Of a DNA stretch of 64,000 nt, positions 35,982 through 43,929 are shown piece by piece. Each line of letters begins with the position of its first letter. Position 1 is the first letter of the stretch. A program made the translations under genes and the position numbers. Origin of the DNA: Diacronema lutheri (Eukaryota; Haptophyta; Pavlovophyceae; Pavlovales; Pavlovaceae); assembly GCA_019448385.1 (NCBI GenBank), contig JAGTXO010000018.1, positions 682,001 to 746,000 of the forward strand, read 5' to 3'. The notes under the pieces were generated by a model, which saw nothing but the letters and a program-made list of their open reading frames with translations, did not search any database and had not been told where the DNA came from.

Positions 35982-37004
35982 ATGAAGCTCGCCGCCGCGA
36001 GGGTTGCCGCCGCGATGCTGCTCGCTGAGATCGAGCGGCGGCCGCACGCCGCGGCCGACGTGTGCGTGACCGAGCTGCAGCAGCTCTGGTCGGGCTTTGG
36101 CTCCGTGCTGCTCGTGAACGACGCGCTCATCGTCAAGGAGGTGCGGCTGCCCGATCGCGATCTCTCCTACCCGGAGCTGCGCGACCTGGGTTCCCACCGC
36201 GTCGAGGCGGCGTTCTACGAGCGGCACGCTGCGCGGCTGCTCGCCGAGCCTATCGCGCTGCGCGTGCCCAAGCCGCTGCTCGTCCGCGCGGACGAGCAGC
36301 AGATCACGATCTGCATGACGCGGCTCGACGGCGAGGCGGTGAACGGCGACCTTGACCGCGCAACCGCTCACGCGGCCCTCGAGACGCTCGCCGGGCTGCA
36401 CGCGGCGTACTGGGGCATCGGCGAGGCCGAGATCGACGGGCTCCACGAGCACGGCTCCTTCTGGCACCTGGACGCGCGCCAGGCGGAGTTTCGCGAGATG
36501 CCGCATGGCGGTTGGGAGGGGCGGCTGCGCCTCGCAGCGCGCGCGCTCGACCTACGGCTCAAGGCGGACGCGATGCAGACATGCGTACACGGCGACCCGA
36601 AGGACGCCAACTTCTTCTTCGCGCCGTCCGGCGCGCAGCTCTTCGACTTCCAGTGGATCGGGCGCGCGCCCCCCTCCAAGGACCTCGCGTATCTGTTCAC
36701 GTGCTGCGCGCGCGTCAAGGCGCCGGCCGTCGAGGCGGCGCTGCTCGCGCACTACCACGCGGCGCTCACCGAGAAGCTTCGCGCGAAAGGCATCGAGCCG
36801 CCGCCTCTGCGCGCCGTGCGCGACTCGCTGCAGCTCGCGTACGCCGACCTTGCCCGATGGATGAGCGGTTGGGAGGGCGGCTGGTGGGCCAAGCCCCTCC
36901 TCAGCGCGCGCACGCGGCTCCTCCTCGACGAGCTTGACGGCGGCACGCCGCTGCGCGACGAGCAGGCGTACATCGACGCCGTCTTTGCCCGCTTCCCGCC
37001 ATGA
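35982..37004 (+). CDS. APH/ecdysteroid-kinase-like small-molecule kinase
   Basis: A phosphotransferase with the aminoglycoside-phosphotransferase (protein-kinase-like) fold, closest in style to the EcKL/CHK-like families. The 340-residue protein has an N-lobe lysine strand (LIVKEVRLP), a hinge, the catalytic loop VHGDPKDANFFF near residue 203 (HGDxxxxN), and the metal-binding DFQW near residue 221 in place of DFG. The Gly-rich loop is GFGSVLL. All catalytic residues are present. The substrate is unknown: small alcohols, steroids or choline-like compounds are family options. A TATA-like CATATAAG lies about 40 bp upstream. Single exon, convergent with UFD1. Confidence 0.85.
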   Translation: MKLAAARVAAAMLLAEIERRPHAAADVCVTELQQLWSGFGSVLLVNDALIVKEVRLPDRDLSYPELRDLGSHRVEAAFYERHAARLLAEPIALRVPKPLLVRADEQQITICMTRLDGEAVNGDLDRATAHAALETLAGLHAAYWGIGEAEIDGLHEHGSFWHLDARQAEFREMPHGGWEGRLRLAARALDLRLKADAMQTCVHGDPKDANFFFAPSGAQLFDFQWIGRAPPSKDLAYLFTCCARVKAPAVEAALLAHYHAALTEKLRAKGIEPPPLRAVRDSLQLAYADLARWMSGWEGGWWAKPLLSARTRLLLDELDGGTPLRDEQAYIDAVFARFPP

Positions 37005-37423
37005 AATTGAACGAGGCGTCGCGAGGCGCCCTTGCCAACCCCTCCGGCGCCGATGGCGCTGCGGGTCGCGGCCCGCCCGAAGCTGATCCCGCGATGCGGC
37101 CAGAGGCTAGCTGCACGCCTGTCATCGAAACGTACGTTCTCGCGCAGCCAGATCGTGGCGAACAGGGGTCTTCCTCCGTGCTTGCGCGAGCCGTGAGGCT
37201 GAATGAGAGGGTTCACCAGTGGGCCACATCGGCGCGCCTCGTCCAGCCGGGCGGAAGCGGAGCCAGACTCAGTCAGCGTCGACTCACTGAGCGGCGCGTG
37301 TGTGTGCACACGCAGCCCCCGTCCAGGGACCAGAACAGCGACAGTCGCAGTGCACGGCGCCGCGCGCGCGCCGCGCGCCCGGCATCGCCAAGAAGGCACG
37401 CCCGGGCCCTGGCTGCGTGCGCA
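37005..37423. other. Convergent spacer between kinase and UFD1
   Basis: 419 bases, both 3' ends facing in. No gene is seen; it contains a short palindromic GTGTGTGTGCACACGC near 37300. Confidence 0.4.
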
Positions 37424-38973
37424 TCACACAAGCCGCTTGCCGCTGCCGAGTGACGACCAATAGTCGGCGGGTTCGGCCGCAGCGGGCGCCGCTGCTGGCA
37501 CACTGCCCGTCGCGCCGCCGCTCCCGCTGGCGCCGCCGCTGGCGCCGCCGCCGCCGCTGGCGCCGCCGCCGCCGCTCGCGCCCGCAACTGAACCCGCGAC
37601 GGCCGGCGGTTGTCCGCCGCGCGCCGCCGCCGCGCGTCGCTCGCGCTCCTCGGCTGCCTTGCGCAGCTCGGCGGTGCGCGCGAGCGCTGGCCCAAACGAA
37701 TTGCCCCTGAGCGCGGCCGCGGCGGGGTCCGAGCGGACGAGTGGTTCGGCGACGACGGCCTTGCCGCTGAGCGTGCCGCTCGCGCCGACGAAACTCGGCG
37801 CTGACCTGGGCGCATCCACGCCCACCGCGCCGCCCGCGCCGCTTTGCGCCGCGCTCGCGCCCGGACTGCCGGCCGCCATTGTGCCGGTCCCGTCGGCGCT
37901 CGCGCCCAGTGACTTGCGCTGCTTGGCGGTGGCCGACTTGCCGTCGAGGCGGTGCCCCGTTCCGACAAACTTGGGCGCGCTCGCGCCCTCGTCCTCGCTC
38001 GAGTCATGCTCGAGGTTGGGCGCGTCGGCGACCGGCGCGGGCGGCAGCGCCGGGCGGGCGGGTGCGGCGGGCGCGGCGCGCGGCTGCTCGACATAATCGG
38101 CGGGCGGTGCAAAATCGACCTGCACGTCGGCTTCGATGATACACACTGCCTGCGGCCGTCTTGGCGGAAACCGGCCGCCTGCGCGTCGCGCGCGGCCGGC
38201 GAGCGTCGCAGCGCTAAGGCATGAGCGGAGCAACCGAGCCCCCTACCCCCCCCCCCCCCCCCCCCCCCCCCGCCCCCCGGATCCCCCCACTTCCACGCGC
38301 GCGCGCGCGCGCATGTGGCACAAACCTTCTGGCTTGACCTCGACGACGCCAATGTCGTACTTCTTGTTGTTGTAAAAGATCCGGATGACCTGCGCGGCGG
38401 CATAAGCCGGGCCGGCCAAGCACGTCGCGCGCGCGCGCGCGTCTCATCGCGGCGCCGGCGGCGCGGACGGCGCGCGGAGCGGCGCAGCGCGCGCGCAGCG
38501 GCGCGTGCGCGGACCTCGCCCTTGGTGAGGGCGGAGAAGTTGCGCAGCGTCGCCTCGAGTACGGCTTTCGGGTTCGAGATCTTGACAAAGTCGGACGTTT
38601 GCGGCTGCAGCTTGACGTAGACACCCTTCGGGATCGTGGCCGAGCGCACGTGCAGGATGTCGCCCTCGGCGAGGTGGAGGTTCTCCATGATCCAGTAGGG
38701 CAGGTAAATCATGCCCTCCTGCGCGATGAACTCGAGCACGCCGCAGTGCAGCCGAATCGCCTGGTAGCTCGGGTTGGTCAGCTCGAACATCATCGGGTAG
38801 GAGATCTCGAGGTGCGCGAGCTTCTCGAGCGCAGACGGCGGCAAAATGATCTTGTCGGACGACTCGAGGCGCTCGGGGTCGCGCTGCTGCTCGGCGGCGA
38901 TCAGCGAGACGCTGTGGCACCTGTACATGTCGGCGAAGACGTCGCCGCCGCCGCCGCCGAGGAACATGTTCAT
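37424..38973 (-). CDS. UFD1: UFD1, ubiquitin fusion degradation protein 1
   Basis: Cofactor of p97/Cdc48 with Npl4 in ER-associated degradation. Exons 38515-38973, 38326-38389 and 37424-38145; introns 125 nt (GTCCGC..CAG) and 180 nt (GTTTGT..CAG, with a long poly-C on the + strand). The product is 414 residues (human 307). The N-terminal double-psi beta-barrel is clear: MYRCHSVSLI, KIILPPSALEKLAHLEISYP, CGVLEFIAQEGMIYLPYWIM, SNPKAVLEATLRNFSALTKG, then YNNKKYDIGVVEVKPE joined to VCIIEADVQVDF. The tail is Ala/Gly-rich with GTGHRLDGK, as in other UFD1 proteins. In algae with secondary plastids a second UFD1 can work in plastid import (SELMA). No targeting presequence is seen, so this is the ERAD copy. 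Confidence 0.95.
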
Positions 38974-39130
38974 CGCGCCCCGCCAGTCGGCGCGCGTCCA
39001 GAGGACACGGCGGGACTCGAGAGAGCGCCGTTTTTGGCTATTTCCCGGTTTCGGCATTATTCTTGGGCGCCATGCCACGGCGATTGGTACCAAATAATCG
39101 AGAGCACGACATCACTCATCGGTTCCAATC
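38974..39130. promoter_or_regulatory. Putative bidirectional promoter UFD1/F-box
   Basis: 157 bp between divergent starts, with an AT-richer centre (CGGCATTATTCTTGGGCG, CCAAATAATCGAG). Called from position. Confidence 0.45.
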
Positions 39131-40348
39131 ATGTGGCTCGCGAAGCGCGCGCCCGCCGCGCGGGCCGCGCGTCTCACGCTGCGCACGCGCCGCCTCGTCG
39201 AGGCGACGCTCTCATCCGTCCTCGTCCTCTCGCGCGTGCCGCAGCCCTTCTCGTGGGTCTGCGCGCTCGCGCTCGGCGCGGCGGTCGCGGGCACGCAAAC
39301 AGACCGGCTGCGCTCCGCGTCGCTCGCGCTCATCGCGTGCGCGCTCGCGTTCGTGTTCAGCTGCGCGTGGGTGCGCTTCGCGTTGCCTTTCATATACCGC
39401 ACGAACGGCGCCCGGCACGCAGCGTCACGCACCGGCGCCGGCGCCACCGACGTGTCGGCGGCGCGCGGGGGAGTGAGCGCGCTACCCCACCTGCCCGACG
39501 ACGTCGCGCTGCTCATCCTCGCGCGACTGCGGCTGGACGACGTGAAGGCGTTCGGGCGGTGCTCGCGCCGCACGCGTGCTCTTTCTCTTGCGCCCTCGCT
39601 CTGGCGCCGTATCGTCGTGCCCGACCAGGCCGCATCCGTCTCGGCGGCGGTCGGCGCGATCCCGCGCTGCTTCGAGGGGCCGTGCACCGTCGCGATCCGC
39701 GCGGGCGTGTACGTGGAGGGGCAGCGCTCGCGGTTGCACCGGCTGCTCGGGATGGACTGCGGCCTGCGCACAGGCATCCGCATCACGCGCCCCGTCGTCC
39801 TCGAGCCCTTCACCGACGGCGACGAGGTCGTCATCGAGTCGGACGCTGGTGAGGCGATCGCGATCCTGCCGGGCGCAGAGGCGGCGGTCGTGCGCGGGTT
39901 GACGGTGCGCACGATCTCGTTCGCATCGCACGCGCTCGCCGTGTACGCCGACGGCGTGCTCGTCGAGCGCTGCGTGCTCCGCGCCTCTGGCCGCAACTCG
40001 TGTGGCGTTGTTGTGACGGGCAGCGGCGTGCGCGCGCACATCTCGCGCTGCGCCATCTCGGGGTGCGGAGGCGGCGGCGTGCTGCTCGCGTACGGCGTGG
40101 GGCCGGTGTGCGTGAGCGACACGCTGATCACCGAGAACGGCTGGAGTGGCATTGGCGCCTTCTCGGGCGCTTCCGTCGTGATCAGCCGTTGTGACATCCG
40201 CGCGAACAAGATGTTTGCGATCGGCGTGGCGCGCGACGTGTCGGTCAGCCTGCGCGAGCAGCCGCCAATGGACGGCAACGAGCTGGGCGGGCTTCACCGC
40301 TACCTTGCGCCGCCGCTCCATCCGCAAGTCTCGATGCAGTCGCGCTGA
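39131..40348 (+). CDS. Membrane-anchored F-box protein with right-handed beta-helix
   Basis: 405 residues, one exon. Two hydrophobic segments (about residues 35-95, LIACALAFVFSCAWVRFALP) anchor it. They are followed by an F-box (LPDDVALLILARLRLDDVKA .. LWRRI, about residues 115-160) and then repeated beta-helix rungs (IRITRPVVLEP, AVVRGLTVRTISF, VLVERCVLRASG, AHISRCAISGCG, VCVSDTLITENG, VVISRCDIRANK). F-box plus beta-helix is the FBXO10/FBXO11 arrangement, where the helix binds substrate for SCF ubiquitin ligase. The membrane anchor is unusual; it would place degradation at a membrane, the F-box facing the cytosol. Shares a promoter region with UFD1, another ubiquitin-pathway gene. Confidence 0.82.
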   Translation: MWLAKRAPAARAARLTLRTRRLVEATLSSVLVLSRVPQPFSWVCALALGAAVAGTQTDRLRSASLALIACALAFVFSCAWVRFALPFIYRTNGARHAASRTGAGATDVSAARGGVSALPHLPDDVALLILARLRLDDVKAFGRCSRRTRALSLAPSLWRRIVVPDQAASVSAAVGAIPRCFEGPCTVAIRAGVYVEGQRSRLHRLLGMDCGLRTGIRITRPVVLEPFTDGDEVVIESDAGEAIAILPGAEAAVVRGLTVRTISFASHALAVYADGVLVERCVLRASGRNSCGVVVTGSGVRAHISRCAISGCGGGGVLLAYGVGPVCVSDTLITENGWSGIGAFSGASVVISRCDIRANKMFAIGVARDVSVSLREQPPMDGNELGGLHRYLAPPLHPQVSMQSR

Positions 40349-41169
40349 GCGCAACCGGTGCTGCCTCGGGCCTCGGCCGCGGAATGCGGTGCATCGGAGA
40401 TGCGAGGAGCGGCATGCTCTCCGCGGCGTGCGCTTGGGTGCCCGGCGTGTGGTGCCAGGGCCGAACTGACTGTGCTCCGAAGAGTCTATATACGGCGCGG
40501 TCCGGGCTGGTCCGGCCAGTGTAAGGCTGAGAGTACGACCCGGGTCGTACAATCAAGGGTTAAAAGCCAGCCAATGAGCGCTCGAGGGGTCGGGGCGAGG
40601 CTTATGACGAGCCTAGGACCGAGACACCCTCCTGACCGGCCGATTTGGAGTAGAATTCGGGGTCGAGCGGGCGCGGCGGACGGAGGGCCCGAGCCGGGCC
40701 GACGGAGGGTCCGACCCCGGAATGCGGGCGACCGGAAGGGCTTGGGTGATTTACGCCTAGTAGAATAGAATGGCGGATTCCGGGGGGGCTCGCAACTGGC
40801 ATCGCGCAAGCTGAGGCCCCCTGACTGACCGGACCGCGCCGAGTGCGCGTGCACCCCGTGGAGGGCGCGGCCAGTCGGACACTCTTCGCGACTGAGCTCG
40901 CCGCGGCATACCGTGCGCTGCGCCGGCGCGCTACTTGCCGTTGGCCGAGCTGCGGGTGTTGCGCACCGCCGTGTTGCGCAGCCAGCGGCTGGATGCGCCG
41001 GTGGCCGGAACCTTGGCGCGCTTTGGCTAAGCGACCTCGGCCTGCACAGACTCGAACGCGTGCGTAAACTCGAGGCGTTGCAGGTGGCGAGCACGTGAGT
41101 TCGCGTAGGAGGTCTTGTACTCGGTGGCCTGACTGTCGACCGACGAGAGCTTGGGCGAGTTCGGCGGCA
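40349..41169. other. Intergenic region; 18-bp palindrome at 40533-40550
   Basis: No supported gene. GTACGACCCGGGTCGTAC is a perfect palindrome. AGTCTATATACGGCG at about 40482 resembles a TATA box. Frames on the minus strand are open but Pro/Arg/Ser-rich. Confidence 0.4.
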
Positions 41170-41204
41170 CGTTGGCTCACTTGGGCTCGGTGCGCGGCTC
41201 TGCC

Positions 41205-41237
<33 letters not shown>

Positions 41238-42070
41238 CTTCGGACTCGCTGCCCGGCTCTGCCTGTGCGGGCGCGATGCACTCGGACTCGATGCCCGGCT
41301 CTGCCTTCGTGGGCGCGGTCGCGGGCACGGGCGCGCCCTCGACCCCGTCGCGGTTGAAGACATCGAACTCGACGCACACGCCGTGGTCCTTGAAGTCGGT
41401 GGCCTCGCTGTCGTTCGCGTAAGCCTCGGGCGAACTCGCAACGAGCGACGACATCTCGGCGTGGAGCCAGCACATCTCATGCTGCACCGCGTGTTCAGGT
41501 TCTCGAGCGCTCCGTTGAAAGAGTCACTCTCACCGAGGCGCTCGCTGCACCACACCAGATAGCCATCGAGCTTGTGAGCGTGCTCGTGCGCCCGTGCGAG
41601 GTCCTTGGAGAGCGCGTCGGCGCGCGCGCACATGCCGTCGCATGACTTGGCCGGTGTCATGCTGTGCTTCCAAGGCCTGGTGCTCGGCGTTGAGCGTGTC
41701 GTGATCCTCGCGAACGAGCTGCAACCAGCTGCAGCAGCCGCGCGACGCCGCTGTCGCCGACGATGCGCTGGAGCATGTGGCCCATGAGGTGTGCGCGGCA
41801 CGTGGCGAGCGCCACATTTTTGCGCAGCAGCGCGAGGATCCGGGCGCCGCGGACGAGCCGGCCCATGCACTTGAGCGCGTAGATTCGGCCGCACATGCAC
41901 GCGCCGACGACCGAGTCGGCGGGCCCGCCGTCGAGCCAAAAGTTGGCCTCGGCCGCATCGCGGCGGCGGGCGACGCGCTGAAGGATGCGCACGCGGTAGT
42001 GCCGGTCGACGAGCAGCTCGTCGCCGAAGATCTCGTCGGGCAGCAGCTCGGAGACGTTCTGGGGGTACAT
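41170..42070 (-). pseudogene. Broken gene of unknown origin
   Basis: Starting near 42070 (MYPQNVSELLPDEIFGDELL) the minus strand encodes a sequence of natural composition (AEANFWLDGGPADSVVGACM, RAHLMGHMLQRIVGDSGVAR), then Glu/His-rich coiled coil and an acidic Pro/Ala repeat region. The reading is spread over more than one frame without convincing splice sites, so I regard it as decayed, with perhaps three breaks. No family is recognised. Its origin (host, transposon or virus) is open. Confidence 0.4.
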
Positions 42071-42498
42071 GCTGTGCGAGCGTGCACGCGACGAGATCTC
42101 GTCGGGCGTGCCGTCCGTTCGTTCAGAGCAGAGCGCGTCGGACCGGCAGACAGACGATGCAGCGCGCGAAGGCACCTGCGGCGCGCGGCGTGGCCTCGCG
42201 TGCCGTCACGAAGCCGCCTGCGCGCACTGCGGAGGCGGCGAGCGCGACGAGGGCGGGCGCGGACGAGGTGCTGAGCGGCGTCACGTACGCGCCCTCGCTC
42301 GCCGAGCTCGACGCCGCGGCGCTGACGATGCGCGCGGCGTACCACACCGACCGCCCCTGAGACGATGCGCGGCGCCCGCGGAGGACTGGTCCGTTGGCGC
42401 GCAAACCGTGGGCGAAAGGGCGCGAAGCCAACGGCCGTCCGCGCACGTTCAAACGCGCGCATACGGGTGGCATCCTCCCACCTTCGGCGCCGCTTTCT

Positions 42499-42790
42499 AA
42501 AAGGGTGTAGGGTGTAGGGTGTAGGATGCAAAACAAGCCCTCCCCACATTTGGGCCCGACGTCATTCCTTCTTCGAAGCCGTGACGTTACTCACATACGA
42601 GTACTTTTACTTAGTGTAGGATGTATCTATTCTCTAGGTATTTGCATAGTGTAGGGTGTAGGATAAGTACGGTTACGAAAGTCCTACAGGGAGTGAAGGA
42701 ATGACGCTGTGACGAAAGAAGGAATGACGTCGGGCCCAGATGTGGGGAGGGCTTGTTTTGCATCCTACACCCTACACCCTACACCCTTTT
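42499..42790 (+). mobile_element. Foldback/MITE-like element, copy 1 (292 bp)
   Basis: Terminal inverted repeats of about 75 bp begin AAAAGGGTGTAGGGTGTAGG and include ATGCAAAACAAGCCCTCCCC and GACGTCATTCC. The core is AT-rich (TACGAGTACTTTTACTTAG). There is no coding capacity. The (GTGTAGG)3 ends resemble, but are not, telomere repeats. Confidence 0.85.
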
Positions 42791-43050
42791 GAAAAGCGGC
42801 GGCGCCTCAGAGCATGGCGGCTCGACAGCATGGCGCCTCGACAGCATGGCGTCGTCCAGCGTGGCGTCCAGGATGGCGACTGCGCCCGGGCCGTGACGCC
42901 GCGACGTCGTTCGGCTGCGTCACGGAGGAGCGCCATCCGTGCGCCACGGAGGAGCGGCAGGACCACGACGCGGCGTGACGCTGGACGACGCCATGCTGTA
43001 TAGGATGCAAAGCTGTCGAGCCGCCATGCTCTGAGGCGCCGCCGCTTTTC

Positions 43051-43342
43051 AAAAGGGTGTAGGGTGTAGGGTGTAGGATGCAAAACAAGCCCTCCCCACA
43101 TCTGGGCCCGACGTCATTCCTTCTTTCGTCACAGCGTCATTCCTTCACTCCCTGTAGGACTTTCGTAACCGTACTTATCCTACACCCTACACTATGCAAA
43201 TACTTAGAGAATAGATACATCCTACACTAAGTAAAAGTACTCGTATGTGAGTAACGTCACGGCTTCGAAGAAGGAATGACGTCGGGCCCAAATGTGGGGA
43301 GGGCTTGTTTTGCATCCTACACCCTACACCCTACACCCTTTT
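43051..43342 (-). mobile_element. Foldback/MITE-like element, copy 2 (292 bp, inverted)
   Basis: Reverse complement of copy 1. By eye I find a single base difference in the core (CTCTAAGTATTT against CTCTAGGTATTT), so the duplication is very recent or the arms are kept identical by conversion. Confidence 0.85.
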
Positions 43343-43452
43343 AGAAAGCGGCGGCGCCTCAGAGCATGGCGCCCGCCCGCTCGAGCCGGACCTCCGCGCA
43401 GCCGGACTCGCCCCGCCCCGGGCTGCTCTGGCTGGGCGACGTCGTGCGCGCC

Positions 43453-43929
43453 TCAGAACGCCGCGCTCGCCACGCGCACGTAGCCCTCGTCCGGGTCCGG
43501 CTCGGGCGCCGCGTCGCGCACCGAGCGCGACGCGGCCTCGACGCCCGGCGTTTCGGCACGCGAGGCGACGGATGCCTCGTCCGGCCGGCCCCACGGCAGC
43601 TGCAGCTCGAGCTGGCGCTGGATGATGCGCGGCGTCGCCACGCGCCCGTGCTGCACCTCGCGACGTCGCGCGCGCACGTAGAGCACGATCGCCACCGAGC
43701 CGCTGAGGCCCATCATCGCGCCGAGCAGCACCGAGATTGTGGTCTCATTGTCTGCTTGGGCGCGAACGGAAAACGCGCGAAGGGTGGCGACGAAGATCGT
43801 TGGGTTGGGTTGGGCCACCGGCTCCCGAGGATTGCTTGTGGCGCTCGACTGACCGTTGGCCCAGCTTTTTTTTTTCTCGAACCTACTGTGGAGCCGCCTG
43901 CAGCGTGATCTCCCGCGCACAACGACCAT
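43453..43929 (-). CDS. Possible small single-pass membrane protein
   Basis: The C-terminal half looks real: ETTISVLLGAMMGLSGSVAI with VLYVRARRRE forms a membrane span with a positive-inside tail, followed by an acidic end (APEPDPDEGYVRVASAAF). The N-terminal half (RGRSRCRRLHSRFEKKKSW) is less convincing, and the start codon at 43929 overlaps the start of the divergent gene (the two share CCATGG). A hidden intron or later start is possible. No family is recognised. Confidence 0.4.
   Translation of the reverse strand: MVVVRGRSRCRRLHSRFEKKKSWANGQSSATSNPREPVAQPNPTIFVATLRAFSVRAQADNETTISVLLGAMMGLSGSVAIVLYVRARRREVQHGRVATPRIIQRQLELQLPWGRPDEASVASRAETPGVEAASRSVRDAAPEPDPDEGYVRVASAAF

Larger units (their letters stand above)
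42490..43355. repeat. ~0.87 kb inverted duplication (palindrome)
   Basis: The two arms each contain one foldback element plus flanking GCGGCGGCGCC-TCAGAGCATGGCG sequence, in opposite orientation. The middle (~42840-43000) is a GC-rich spacer whose ends are also partly inverted copies (CATGGCGTCGTCCAGCGT). No gene is seen between 42361 and 43452. Confidence 0.9.

Noticed and set aside
42740-43100. Small repeated frames beginning MWGGLVLHPTPYTLHP
   Set aside because: They arise from the foldback element's inverted repeats, recur identically at each end and encode nothing recognisable.
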